Positions 32,388 through 40,956 of a DNA stretch of 64,000 bases are shown here, one piece after another. The notes beneath the pieces are model-generated. The model did no database searches. It was not told the origin of the DNA and worked only from the letters and a program-made list of their open reading frames with translations. Source of the stretch: DASUPK01 sp963815045 (lineage in GTDB: Bacteria; Actinomycetota; Thermoleophilia; Solirubrobacterales; 70-9); NCBI GenBank assembly GCA_963815045.1, contig CAWFET010000002.1, positions 1,426,001-1,490,000 on the forward strand, written 5' to 3'. Position 1 is the stretch's first letter. Each line of letters begins with the position of its first letter. A program made the position numbers and the translations under genes.

Positions 32388-34196
32388 TTACTCGTAGCGG
32401 ACCGTCCGGTTTCGGCCCGCCTCCTTGGCCGAGTAAAGGGCGCGATCGGCGTTATCGAGCAGGCGAGCGGGGTCATCGATGCCTTCGTTCGAGCTGACTC
32501 CCGCCGAAACGGTGACCTTCCCGGCCGGTTCGAACGGCTCGTCCTCGATCGCGCGGCGAACACGCTCGGCAGCGGAGGCGGCGGAATCGCCACTCGCCTC
32601 GGGAACGAGCCACGCGAATTCCTCTCCACCCATTCGAGCGACGAGGCCGTCGCGGCGAGTTTCACCCTTGAGTCGCCGTGCGAAGTCGGCCAGGACGCTG
32701 TCGCCGGTGGCGTGACCATGACGATCGTTCACCGACTTGAAGTGATCGAGGTCGAACAGGACCAGGCTGAGGTCGCGACCGTATCGCTCGGCCCTCGCCC
32801 ACTCTGATTCCAAGCGTGACTCGAACAGCCGCCGGTTCGCGAGGCCGGTCAGCGCGTCGTGATTTGCCTGCTGCTCGAGCTCCTCCATCGCATCCGCGTT
32901 GGCGACCGCGAGCGCGACGAGGGGCGCGAACCGATCGAGCCGTCGCTCTGCGTTGTCTGGAACTCCTCGACCACCGAAAGCGGCGCCGATCGTGCCCCAG
33001 AGCCGTCCGGCGACGAGGATCGGTGTGGCGATCGCCCCCTCGATCGTGAAGTCCTCCACCGTCCGGGCCGCCGGATCCCCTGCGTCCACCTTCAGGGAGT
33101 CGACGCGGGCGCATTTTTGTGTCTGAAAGACCCGCGCCGATGCGGTGGCGCCATCGAGGTCGAAGGTCGCGCCGGCGAGATCGGTGCCGGAATCCGGCCA
33201 TCCTCCGGCAACCGAGCCCTGCTTGTCTTCGACCAAGAAGCGCGTAACTGCGGCGGCGCGTGCTCCGAGGAGGATGCCGAGCTGCTCTGCGACGGCCGTG
33301 AAGACGCGGATTGGCTCTGTTCCCTCGGCCACGAGGGTGGCGATCGCACTGATCGCCCTCTCCTCGGCCTCCCGCTCGAGGCGCTCGGTTATGTCCTGGG
33401 CGACCCCGAGTGCACCGCTGACCTGCCCGTCCGGGTCAATTAGGGGGACGATCTCAACACCGAAATCGCGACGGGTGACGTGCGAGTGCACCTCGGTTGA
33501 GATCTTCTCCCCGTCGAGCGCACGGCGATAGAGGCTCTCGATGAGCCGCCCATGCTCTCCTCCTCCGGAGGTCTCCCGGACGGGCCTGCCGATCATCCCC
33601 TCCACATCGAGGTCCGCGTCAGCCACCGTGCCGCCACCGAGCCAGCTGAGCCGCAGATCGGGATCGACCAGGCTGACCGCCATATTCGGCAGGTGATCGA
33701 CCAGCGTCCTGTTGCGCGCCTCGGACTCGGCCAAAGCGGTCTCGGCGCGATGGCGGTCGGTGATGTCCGTGACGAGGACGAAGAAGCCGCGGACGACGCC
33801 GTCCGCTTCGTCGGGAATGTAGGAGGCCTGCGTGTAGCGAACCTCCCCTGAGGGGGTGGTGATCTCTCGGTCGAACAGCTGGCGCTCGCCCGCCAGCGCG
33901 CCTTCGATGTAGGGAAGGTTCTGCTCGTAGAGCTCGGGACCAAGGAGGTCCCTGATGTGCGTTCCCTCGATCTCCGCAGGCGACTTCCCGAAGAACGCAA
34001 CGTAGGCGTCATTGGCCATCTGGTTGCGGAGGTCGCTGTCCCAATAGCCGGCCATGGCGGGCAGCGAATTGAGGATCGCCTGGATCGCCCCGTGGGAGTT
34101 CGCTCCCACGGTGCCAACAGCCCCCCGGTGAGCTGACTCGTCCACGCTCGTCAAATCATCGACCACCTTCGCCCCGCGATGAACCGTAGGAACCAC
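32388..34196 (-). CDS. PAS-PAS-GAF-GGDEF diguanylate cyclase
   Basis: The 602-residue soluble protein has two PAS domains (about 35-155 with NSLPAMAGYWDSDLRNQMAN; about 160-285 with LVDHLPNMAVSLVDPDLRLS). A GAF domain (about 290-430, TPILVAGRLWGTIGAAFGG) follows, then a GGDEF domain with ANHDALTGLANRRLFE and signature MGGEEF. That form is catalytically competent. No RxxD inhibitory site stands at the usual distance. It makes c-di-GMP in response to an intracellular signal. Start GTG 34196 is uncertain. Confidence 0.9.
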   Translation of the reverse strand: MVPTVHRGAKVVDDLTSVDESAHRGAVGTVGANSHGAIQAILNSLPAMAGYWDSDLRNQMANDAYVAFFGKSPAEIEGTHIRDLLGPELYEQNLPYIEGALAGERQLFDREITTPSGEVRYTQASYIPDEADGVVRGFFVLVTDITDRHRAETALAESEARNRTLVDHLPNMAVSLVDPDLRLSWLGGGTVADADLDVEGMIGRPVRETSGGGEHGRLIESLYRRALDGEKISTEVHSHVTRRDFGVEIVPLIDPDGQVSGALGVAQDITERLEREAEERAISAIATLVAEGTEPIRVFTAVAEQLGILLGARAAAVTRFLVEDKQGSVAGGWPDSGTDLAGATFDLDGATASARVFQTQKCARVDSLKVDAGDPAARTVEDFTIEGAIATPILVAGRLWGTIGAAFGGRGVPDNAERRLDRFAPLVALAVANADAMEELEQQANHDALTGLANRRLFESRLESEWARAERYGRDLSLVLFDLDHFKSVNDRHGHATGDSVLADFARRLKGETRRDGLVARMGGEEFAWLVPEASGDSAASAAERVRRAIEDEPFEPAGKVTVSAGVSSNEGIDDPARLLDNADRALYSAKEAGRNRTVRYE

Positions 34197-34208
34197 GGAG
34201 AGCGTCGT

Positions 34209-34646
34209 TCAGCTGAGTTCCTCGACCAGCCCGATGATGATGCCCGCCGGGCCGCGGATGTAGCAGTACCGGTAGATGTCCTTGTACTGCGCCACCTCGC
34301 CCACGAGCTCGGCGCCGTGGGCGCGCAGGCGGTCGAGGACGTCGTCGACGGCGTCGACGACGAACGTGAGGCGCGGGATGCCCGGGGTGTTCACCGGCTC
34401 CCTCGGCGCAGTGCCGGTGGCAGCCGGCGAATTGAACGTCGACAGCTCGACCCGGCCGTGGCCGTCCGGGGTCCGCACGAAGGCGAGGTCGGCTCGGACG
34501 CCGTCCAACCCGACGAGCTGGTCCACCCATTCGCCCTCGACCGCTGCCTCGCCCTCCAGTTCCAGGCCCAGTTCGACGAAGAACGCGATGGCGGCCGGGA
34601 GATCCTCGACCACGACGCCGACGTGATCCATCCGGTGGATCGTCAT
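34209..34646 (-). CDS. VOC-superfamily (glyoxalase-like) protein
   Basis: I start at ATG 34646 (145 residues): MTIHRMDHVGVVVEDLPAAI, then GRVELSTFNSP and PRLTFVVDAVDDVLDRLRAH, YRYCYIRGPAGIIIGLVEEL. His at MDHVG, Glu in RVELSTF and Glu in GLVEEL are the metal ligands expected in vicinal-oxygen-chelate enzymes of the lactoylglutathione-lyase or methylmalonyl-CoA epimerase type. The substrate is unknown. Confidence 0.85.
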   Translation of the reverse strand: MTIHRMDHVGVVVEDLPAAIAFFVELGLELEGEAAVEGEWVDQLVGLDGVRADLAFVRTPDGHGRVELSTFNSPAATGTAPREPVNTPGIPRLTFVVDAVDDVLDRLRAHGAELVGEVAQYKDIYRYCYIRGPAGIIIGLVEELS

Positions 34647-34779
34647 GCCGCGCAGTCTAGGTTGGAGTTTCCTGCCCGAACGAGGAGACAACCTCAGCGG
34701 TCATCCGCAAGGCTCTCCGCCGCCACCTCAAGGTCAGCTGACCAGAAAACGCCGATTGCGAACAGCTCGCGCTCCGCGG

Positions 34780-35190
34780 TCAGCCGTACCGATCCGGTCC
34801 CGCGCGCTCGAGCTTGATTCGAATCAATACGCGCCGTTCGCGTTTCATCCGGGCGCGGTACTCGTCCCAGTCGGGGTTCTCATCTGGGAAGCGCTTGTAG
34901 TAATCGATCAGAGGGTCCATTGCCTCTGGCAGAGAGAGCACCTCCGCGAGCCCCTCGACGAAAAGCCACTGCCCAAAGAACGCTTCCGTGAAAGCACAGA
35001 CCTGGGCCCGGGGGTCGCGACGAAGATTCGCGACCTTGTATGCGGTTTCCCGGCTGGAAATGATCGCGTGACCCGCGCCATCAATGTTCACGAGAACAGG
35101 GCTCTGCTGGATGCGATCCCCCGCCACCCGCGTAGCCAGCACACCTCGATGATGCTCGCGGAGAAAGGCCCGCGACTGGTCAAGATCCAC
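34780..35190 (-). CDS. PPOX-class F420-dependent oxidoreductase
   Basis: The 136-residue split-barrel protein starts at GTG 35190. LREHHRGVLATRVAGDRIQQ then SPVLVNIDGAGHAIISS and ETAYKVANLRRDPRAQVCAF are typical of the F420-dependent PPOX-class enzymes (TIGR03618-like). WDEYRARMKRERRVLIRIKL is the family C-terminus. It would use reduced F420 made by the cluster at 52.8-60.4 kb. Confidence 0.88.
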   Translation of the reverse strand: MDLDQSRAFLREHHRGVLATRVAGDRIQQSPVLVNIDGAGHAIISSRETAYKVANLRRDPRAQVCAFTEAFFGQWLFVEGLAEVLSLPEAMDPLIDYYKRFPDENPDWDEYRARMKRERRVLIRIKLERAGPDRYG

Positions 35191-35205
35191 GATCGGGAAC
35201 TCTAG

Positions 35206-35279
35206 TCGGGGCGACTGGATTTGAACCAGCGACCTTTCGGCCCCCAGCCGAATGCGCTACCAGACTGCGCCACGCCCCG
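35206..35279 (-). tRNA. tRNA-Pro(GGG)
   Basis: 74 nt with acceptor CGGGGCG/CGCCCCG, discriminator A, anticodon loop CTGGGGG (anticodon GGG) on stem TTCGG/CCGAA, and a TTCAAAT T-loop. No CCA is encoded. Confidence 0.94.
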
Positions 35280-35302
35280 GTGACGGGTCAATCCTAGAGG
35301 GA

Positions 35303-35374
35303 AGCGGGCGACGGGACTCGAACCCGCTCCTCGAGCTTGGAAGGCTCACGTGCAACCGTTAACACCTCGCCCGC
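35303..35374 (-). tRNA. tRNA-Gly(TCC)
   Basis: 72 nt with acceptor GCGGGCG/CGCCCGC, discriminator T, anticodon loop CTTCCAA (anticodon TCC) and T-loop TTCGAGT. It lies 23 nt upstream of tRNA-Pro on the same strand and is probably co-transcribed. Confidence 0.93.
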
Positions 35375-35503
35375 GCGGCGCCGATTATAGGTTCGCGATC
35401 ACGCCTGTCCGGCAAGGCCGCCGCCGTCGGGTTTGCGAAACTCAGCGGCCGCGGGACGGTTCTATCGGCTGGGACGTCCGGCGGGTCCTCGACCACTCAT
35501 CGA

Positions 35504-37186
35504 ATGCATCCTCTCCCCAGGCCAAACCTGAAGCACACACGCGCGCGCGCGATGCTCGGCGCCGCTCTCGCGCTGCTCGCGATCGCGGGAGCGGGGCTGC
35601 TCGCCCGGGACGCCCACGGCGCTCCGTCCCAGAAGAACGTCGTGTTCATCCTCACGGACGACATGACGAGCAGCGAGCTCGCCGCCATGCCGAACGTGCA
35701 GTCGCTGATCGCCGGTCAGGGGACGAGCTTCAACAGGGCGTACGTGTCCTTTCCCCTCTGCTGCCCCTCTCGCGCGACGATGATGAGCGGGCTCTACATG
35801 CACAACCACGGGGTGCACGGCAACTTCGCGCCGAACGGCGGCTGGCCGAAGTTCCGCTCGCACGAATCCAACGACCTGGCGGTCTGGATGCACGACAACG
35901 GCTACTACGACGTCCACATCGGCAAGTACCTGAACGGCTACGGCGCGGACGACGGCGGTCTGCCGGTGCCTCCGGGGTGGGACGAGTGGTACGGGAAGGT
36001 CTCGGAGGACGCGCTCTACTTCAACTATGAGCTGATCGAGAAAACCGGGCCGACGGCCACGCCTCACATCACCTTCTACGGCGATCAGCCGGCCGACTAC
36101 CAGACCGACGTCTTCAGCGACCGAGCCGTGAACTTCGTCAACGACAAGGGGCTCGCGAACCAGCCCTTCTGGCTGAATCTCTGGTTCAACTCGCCGCATG
36201 GCCCATTCGACCCCGCGCCCAGGGACCTGCACCGGCTGGACGCGACCCCTCTGCCGAAGCTCCCGGGCTTCAACGAGAAGAACATCACCGACAAGCCGAA
36301 GTGGCTGCGGAGGCAGGTGAGGAAGCGGCTCAGCAAGAAGCAGGCCACCCTGATCGCCAATGAGCGGCGGCGCCAGGAGGAGCAGCTGATCTCCGTCGAC
36401 CAATCGGTCGGCGAGCTCGTCCAGTCCCTGAAGGACAAGGGGATCCTCGACGACACCTACATCATCTTCGCCTCGGACAACGGCATCTTCCGCGGCGAGC
36501 ATCGGATCGCGAGCGGGAAGTTCCTTCCGTACGACCCGGCCTCGAGGGTGCCGCTGATCATCCGAGGCCCCGGGATCCCGGCGGGGGGCGTCAGCGACGA
36601 GCTCGTCTGGAACGGCGACATTCCCCAGACGATCCTCCAGATCGCCTCCGGTTCACAGAACGACTCGGTGGACGGCCGCTCGCTCCTGCCGTTCGCGCAG
36701 AACCCCGGCCTGCGTTCGACCCGCCCCATCCTGCTCGAAGGCGACACCGGGCCGGGCGGAACGGGCACAGAGTCCTCTGCGCAGTCGAGCAGCGCCCGAA
36801 CCCGCGAGGCTCGCGTCCATGTCGCTGGCCGGCGCGGAGTGTCGAACCTGGAGCAGGAGCCGGACGCGATCAAGTCCGCGGAACAGACCAACCACGCCCC
36901 GGCCTACCGCTCGATTCGCACGGCCCGCTACGAGTACACGCTCTACGCCAACGGCCAGTCGGAGCTCTATGACATGCAACGGGATCCGTTCCAGCTCCAC
37001 TCCGTGGTCAGTGACCCCCGCTACCGGTACGTTCGCAAGTGGCTCTATTCCCAGCTGATCCCGTTGTCGGCATGCGCCGGCTCGTCGTGCCGGGTCGAGC
37101 TCGGCCCGGATCCGGCGCCGCTGCCGAAGAGCGCCGTCCGGCCCAAGGGCAAGAAGAAGCCGAAGACGCCGCCGACCAGGGGCTAG
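35504..37186 (+). CDS. secreted sulfatase, arylsulfatase A-like (paralogue 2)
   Basis: The 560-residue protein has a basic n-region and a hydrophobic core (AMLGAALALLAIAGAGLL), followed by KNVVFILTDDMTSSELAAMP. The formylglycine motif is PLCCPSRATMMSG (Cys86). FASDNGIFRGEHRIASGKFL is the second metal-binding block, and the C-terminus is basic (KGKKKPKTPPTRG). An internal ATG at 35552 is an alternative start. It is closely similar in layout to paralogues 1 and 3. The substrate is unknown. Confidence 0.9.
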   Translation: MHPLPRPNLKHTRARAMLGAALALLAIAGAGLLARDAHGAPSQKNVVFILTDDMTSSELAAMPNVQSLIAGQGTSFNRAYVSFPLCCPSRATMMSGLYMHNHGVHGNFAPNGGWPKFRSHESNDLAVWMHDNGYYDVHIGKYLNGYGADDGGLPVPPGWDEWYGKVSEDALYFNYELIEKTGPTATPHITFYGDQPADYQTDVFSDRAVNFVNDKGLANQPFWLNLWFNSPHGPFDPAPRDLHRLDATPLPKLPGFNEKNITDKPKWLRRQVRKRLSKKQATLIANERRRQEEQLISVDQSVGELVQSLKDKGILDDTYIIFASDNGIFRGEHRIASGKFLPYDPASRVPLIIRGPGIPAGGVSDELVWNGDIPQTILQIASGSQNDSVDGRSLLPFAQNPGLRSTRPILLEGDTGPGGTGTESSAQSSSARTREARVHVAGRRGVSNLEQEPDAIKSAEQTNHAPAYRSIRTARYEYTLYANGQSELYDMQRDPFQLHSVVSDPRYRYVRKWLYSQLIPLSACAGSSCRVELGPDPAPLPKSAVRPKGKKKPKTPPTRG

Positions 37187-37220
37187 CCCTCGTAGGCCGC
37201 GGGTTACGATTCTGCGGCAA

Positions 37221-37294
37221 GGGGCACTGGCCAAACTGGCTAAGGCACCGGTCTCCAAAACCGGCGATTCCAGGTTCGAGTCCTGGGTGCCCCG
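37221..37294 (+). tRNA. tRNA-Trp(CCA)
   Basis: 74 nt with acceptor GGGGCAC/GTGCCCC, discriminator G, anticodon loop CTCCAAA (anticodon CCA) on stem CCGGT/ACCGG, and T-arm CCAGG-TTCGAGT-CCTGG. No 3' CCA is encoded. Confidence 0.93.
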
Positions 37295-37309
37295 CTCTTC
37301 GGCCGCGCG

Positions 37310-37702
37310 TTACTCCGGGCGGCGCTTCGCGACAGCCGTCCGGGTGGCATCGCGCAGGTCCTGGATCGGCGTCCCCTTCTCGACGTAGCCGTCCGCACCG
37401 CGCTCGATCGACGGCGGGCCCATCCGGTCGGCTGAGAAGCCGGAGAGGACGATGATCGCGACGTCTGGGTCGCCCTTGCGGATCTCGGGGATCGCCTCGA
37501 GACCGTCCATGTCCGGCATGGAGAGATCGAGCAGGACCGCCTCCGGATGGGTGGCGGCGATGCCGTCGAGGGCCGTTCGCCCATCGCCGGCCTCGCCGAC
37601 GATCTCGAAGCCCGGGTCCTCCTCCATGCCGAAGCGAATCAGCTCCCGGAGCTCGGGAACGTCATCTACGAGGTAGACCGAAATGGGCTTGCGCTCTGTC
37701 AT
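37310..37702 (-). CDS. stand-alone response-regulator receiver
   Basis: From ATG 37702 the product has 130 residues and is a receiver domain only: VYLVDDVPELRELIRFG (acidic pair 13-14), AVLLDLSMPDMDG (phosphoacceptor Asp59), IIVLSGFSADRM and YVEKGTPI (Lys). There is no output domain. It follows the membrane kinase-like gene by 22 nt, so the two form an operon. Signalling must pass to a separate effector. Confidence 0.88.
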   Translation of the reverse strand: MTERKPISVYLVDDVPELRELIRFGMEEDPGFEIVGEAGDGRTALDGIAATHPEAVLLDLSMPDMDGLEAIPEIRKGDPDVAIIVLSGFSADRMGPPSIERGADGYVEKGTPIQDLRDATRTAVAKRRPE

Positions 37703-37724
37703 GCACCCCCCAAAGCCGCTCTCC

Positions 37725-38324
37725 TCAGCTAGAAGCATCGCTTCCCGCCACGGTTGCCGGCCTCTGTCGCCTCAACTCGCCAGGGCCCAGGGCCACCTCG
37801 CTGTCTTCCTCACCGAGAAGCTCGGTGATGATCATTCGGGCCTTCTTCAGCGTCTCCTCGACCGCCTTCTGGCTCTTCTCGTCCTGGCCCTGGTCGAGAG
37901 CGTACTTGGCCACCGAGAGCCCCTGGACGATGTTGTCGTTGATCTCGAGGGCCTGCCGCTCCCTCACCTTCATGTCCTCGAAGAGCTGCGCGCCGCGTAG
38001 AACGCTCGCGTAGCTGCCGCGCAGTGAGAGGTAGTAGAGAGCCACGCCGGCCCCGACGACATCCCAGGCGACCGACGGCCAGTGCCAGGAGGCGCGCAGG
38101 TCGAGCGCCTGCTGGTCGTGGATGCCGAAGCTCGGAATCAGCATGTGGAACCCATGGGTGCCGTGGTGGACGCCACAGGTCAGAAAGATCAGGCCGGTCG
38201 CCAGTCCAAGCTTGTTCGTGGTCAGCTGGTTGGTGCGAATCAGCCCGCCGAGGATGATGTAGGCGATCACCAGGTAGGCGATCCCGATCACGCCGTTCGC
38301 GGCAGCTGAGATTTGCCAGGTCAT
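37725..38324 (-). CDS. membrane protein with His-less histidine-kinase-like helix
   Basis: From ATG 38324 (199 residues). Residues 1-105 hold four hydrophobic helices with a His-rich stretch (TCGVHHGTHGFHMLIPSFGI) that could bind metal or haem. Residues 120-172 form a dimerisation helix pair like HisKA_3 (RERQALEINDNIVQGLSVAK), but the phospho-accepting His is Asn129 and there is no ATPase domain. It may act as a decoy, a scaffold or a dimerisation partner for another kinase. It is co-transcribed with a lone receiver. Confidence 0.75.
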   Translation of the reverse strand: MTWQISAAANGVIGIAYLVIAYIILGGLIRTNQLTTNKLGLATGLIFLTCGVHHGTHGFHMLIPSFGIHDQQALDLRASWHWPSVAWDVVGAGVALYYLSLRGSYASVLRGAQLFEDMKVRERQALEINDNIVQGLSVAKYALDQGQDEKSQKAVEETLKKARMIITELLGEEDSEVALGPGELRRQRPATVAGSDASS

Positions 38325-38453
38325 CCCGACCTCCTCTTGAGTCGACGCAGTCCCACGGTGGGTGACGCCCGGATGGGGCGGCATTCTTCCAGAGGTCCCT
38401 TACGGAGCACATCCGTATTTGCCACGAGACATGAAAACTAGAATCGAGTGCCC

Positions 38454-38537
38454 GCGGGCGTGGTGGAATTGGAAGACACGCTGGCTTTAGGTGCCAGTGC
38501 TCGAGAGAGCGTGGGGGTTCGAGTCCCTCCGCCCGCA
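38454..38537 (+). tRNA. tRNA-Leu(TAG)
   Basis: 84-nt class II tRNA with acceptor GCGGGCG/CGCCCGC, discriminator A, anticodon TAG in the CTTTAGG context, and variable arm TGCTCGAGAGAGCG. No CCA is encoded. Confidence 0.94.
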
Positions 38538-38593
38538 TGCGCCCGTCAGTTGGGTGTAGCGCACATCCAGCCGAGTCCATAGACTTGCTCGCC

Positions 38594-39211
38594 ATGGAAG
38601 CGGGGTCGATCCGTCCCGGATACGAGCTCTGGCGACCGAACAGGGAGAAATCCGAGTCGAACAGCGCTCGGGTCCTGGTCGTTTTCCTTCTGCTCCTCTC
38701 AGCCGGGCTCGCGCTGGTGATCACCCTTGGTGGATGGACGCGGCTGGAGGGCGGGAAGATCTTCGCCCTTGCCTACGTCGCGCTCTACGTGCTCTTCGCG
38801 TACCTCGTGGCCCACTGGAACCGAGGCTCGCTTCCGGTGATCTCGGCGCTGGCGATCATCCTCGCCATCTTCGCCGGGATCGCCGCACCTGCCTGGTTCG
38901 ACCGGGCCAAGCCCGGTCTCAGCGGCCCGGCACTTCCAGATGACCTGCTGGGATTGCTCTGCCTCGTGCTCGTCCCGGTGCAGGTGATCCTGATCGCCGT
39001 TGCGATGGTGGCGTTCAACCAGGAGTGGCACGTCGAGGAGGAGCGACCTATCGGCGATGAGCTGCCGCCCGTCGAGCCTAAGGACGGGCCGGACAAGCCA
39101 TCCAAGGCCGCGTCGTCGCGACGCGGCGGCGGCCGGAAGACCACCGGCACGAGCAAGAGCCGCGCCGGCACCCGGCGGTCGACGGCGACGCGCCGGCCTA
39201 AAAAAGCCTGA
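38594..39211 (+). CDS. membrane protein with basic C-terminal tail, unknown
   Basis: From ATG 38594 (205 residues), since the earlier in-frame ATG at 38537 overlaps the tRNA. Four hydrophobic segments are seen (VLVVFLLLLSAGLALVITLG, IFALAYVALYVLFAYLVA, VISALAIILAIFAGIAAP, CLVLVPVQVILIAVAMVAF). Then comes a cytosolic tail rich in Lys/Arg/Ser/Thr (SSRRGGGRKTTGTSKSRAG) that could bind DNA, RNA or acidic lipids. I recognise no family. Its end overlaps the convergent SRAP gene by 14 nt. Confidence 0.65.
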   Translation: MEAGSIRPGYELWRPNREKSESNSARVLVVFLLLLSAGLALVITLGGWTRLEGGKIFALAYVALYVLFAYLVAHWNRGSLPVISALAIILAIFAGIAAPAWFDRAKPGLSGPALPDDLLGLLCLVLVPVQVILIAVAMVAFNQEWHVEEERPIGDELPPVEPKDGPDKPSKAASSRRGGGRKTTGTSKSRAGTRRSTATRRPKKA

Positions 39212-39875
39212 GCGGCGGCTCGATCAGCGCCGGTCCGTCCTGGCGGACGTCGTTCACCGCGTCCGAGACCTCGGTGACGATCAGATCGTCCGTCGGCGCG
39301 AGCAGGCCCAGGAGCTCGGTCTCTTCCGCTCCGGGATCGAGCCAGTTCCCTTCGCCTGACTCGGAGAGGATCACCGGCATCCGGTCATGGATCGGAGCGA
39401 CCACCTCGCCCGGCGCGCAGGTGACGATGGCGCAGGAATGGACCGAGGACCCATCCGGACGGCGCGCCTCGGCCCAAAGACCGGCGAAGGCGAACGGGTC
39501 CTTCGACGGCCGCGTGATCCAGACCGGCTTCTTGCCCGTCTCCTCGGCCCGCCACTCATAGAAGCCGTCGGCGACGATCAGGCAGCGGTGCGTGCGGAAC
39601 GCGTCCCGAAACGCGGGGAACTCCGCAACGGTCTCGGCCCGGGCGTTGATCAGCAGCCGGTCGAAGCTGTCCGGATCCGCGAAGTGCGGAACCAGCCCCC
39701 AACGCAGCATCCCCGGCTCGCGCCGGCCATCGTCGTTGAGCCGGATGGCGAGCACTGGGTCCGTCGGCGCGACGTTGTACCGAGGCTCCTGCTCGATCTT
39801 CGCTTCCTCGCTCAGCCCGAACCGAAACCGCAGCAGCCGAGGGTCGGGGTCGGTGAGCGTGTAGCGCCCGCACAT
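39198..39875 (-). CDS. SOS response-associated peptidase (SRAP/YedK/HMCES)
   Basis: The 225-residue protein starts MCGRYTLT, exposing catalytic Cys2 after Met removal. RYNVAPTDPVLAIR, LLINARAETVAEFPAF, CLIVADGFYEWRAE and IHDRMPVIL complete the SRAP active site (Asn, Glu, His). It traps abasic sites in single-stranded DNA through a thiazolidine link. It is a DNA-repair housekeeping gene. Confidence 0.94.
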   Translation of the reverse strand: MCGRYTLTDPDPRLLRFRFGLSEEAKIEQEPRYNVAPTDPVLAIRLNDDGRREPGMLRWGLVPHFADPDSFDRLLINARAETVAEFPAFRDAFRTHRCLIVADGFYEWRAEETGKKPVWITRPSKDPFAFAGLWAEARRPDGSSVHSCAIVTCAPGEVVAPIHDRMPVILSESGEGNWLDPGAEETELLGLLAPTDDLIVTEVSDAVNDVRQDGPALIEPPLRLF

Positions 39876-39885
39876 GGCCCCAAGC

Positions 39886-40793
39886 CTAAGCGGCGAGTCG
39901 GCGCGCGCCGAGCCTCCCGATCACGCGGCGAATGACGTCGATCACCTCATCGGGCTCGTGGCGAACCTGCGCGTGCGTGAAGCGGAGGGTGGTCAGCCCG
40001 GCCGCCACATGAAGCTGGTCGCGCCGGCGGTCGCGAGCTTGCTGGGCGGGAGTCCGGTGGTAACGCAGCCCATCGGTCTCCACGATGAGGCCGAGGTCCG
40101 GCCAGTGGAAGTCGACACGGAAGCAGCGGACGACCACCTGCGTCTGAGGCATCGGCAGGCGTGCGTCACTGATCAGCCGCAGGAACATTCGCTCCAGCTC
40201 GGAGTCCGTGAGGCGGAACGTCTGGCGGTCAAGGAGGCGCAGCAACCGGCCTGCGCCGGGCCGGCCACGCATCTCCTCGACAGACTGCCGTAGTCGACCT
40301 GGTTCGATCAGATCAAGTCGGTCCGCCTCGTTGATCGCCGACTCGAGCTGCCCCGGTGAGAGTCGAAGGCCGATATCCACGAGGGTGCGGGCCGGACTGG
40401 TCACGGAAATTCCAAGACGAACCCCGCGATCAAGGTGGCTGAATCCACTGCGCCGGTGCACCCGGATCCCCCGCGGTCGACGCCGCGATCCTGCTGATAC
40501 CGACACCTCGATCGGGCCTCCATGGGGCCGACTCATACCCCATAGCTCGGCTGCGCTGATGTGGCTGAGCAGCGCTCCGCGCCCCCACGCCAGCACTGCA
40601 GCGGTCATCCGCTCGAGCCGTCCGATCTGCCGTCCGCCGAGCACGAAGACCCCGTGATGAAGCCGGCGAAGGCGACCGATCCGCAACCCGTGCGAGATAC
40701 CGCTCTTGGTCAGGCCGAGGTCGAGCAGCTGTTCACGTGTGATCACCCCGTGCTGGAGGCGAAGAAGATGCCAGATCTCCCGCTGTTGACCAT
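39886..40793 (-). pseudogene. AbiEi-antitoxin-like / DUF559 endonuclease-like protein, frameshifted start
   Basis: The C-terminal part (PMPQTQVVVRCFRVDFHWPD, LGLIVETDGLRYHRTPAQQA, DRRRDQLHVAAGLTTLRFTH) is a Vsr-like DUF559 nuclease fold with Asp, Glu and QxxRDxxR. The N-terminal part (LLRLQHGVITREQLLDLGLT, RRLHHGVFVLG) is an AbiEi-type winged helix. The frame has no good start before GTG 40746. Restoring one G in the GGG run near 40780 links it to ATG 40793 (MVNSGEIWHLLRLQHG). It is a single-chain protein without a toxin partner nearby. The role is unknown. Confidence 0.65.
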
Positions 40794-40871
40794 CTATGCC
40801 CGCTATAGCGGTCCAAGATGGCCAGACCCTTGATTCGCCCCCTTCCCAGCCGCTTTTCGGCGCTGGCGCGA

Positions 40872-40954
40872 TGCCGGAGGTGGGAGTCGAACCCACACGT
40901 CCCGAGGGACACGGCATTTTGAGTGCCGCGCGTCTGCCATTCCGCCACTCCGGC
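40872..40954 (-). tRNA. tRNA-Leu(CAA)
   Basis: 83-nt class II tRNA with acceptor GCCGGAG/CTCCGGC, discriminator A, anticodon loop CTCAAAA (anticodon CAA) and variable arm TGTCCCTCGGGACG. A weak hairpin (CCAGCGCCG/GCGGCTGG around AAAA) lies 3' of it at about 40842-40866 and may terminate transcription. Confidence 0.93.
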
Positions 40955-40956
40955 GC

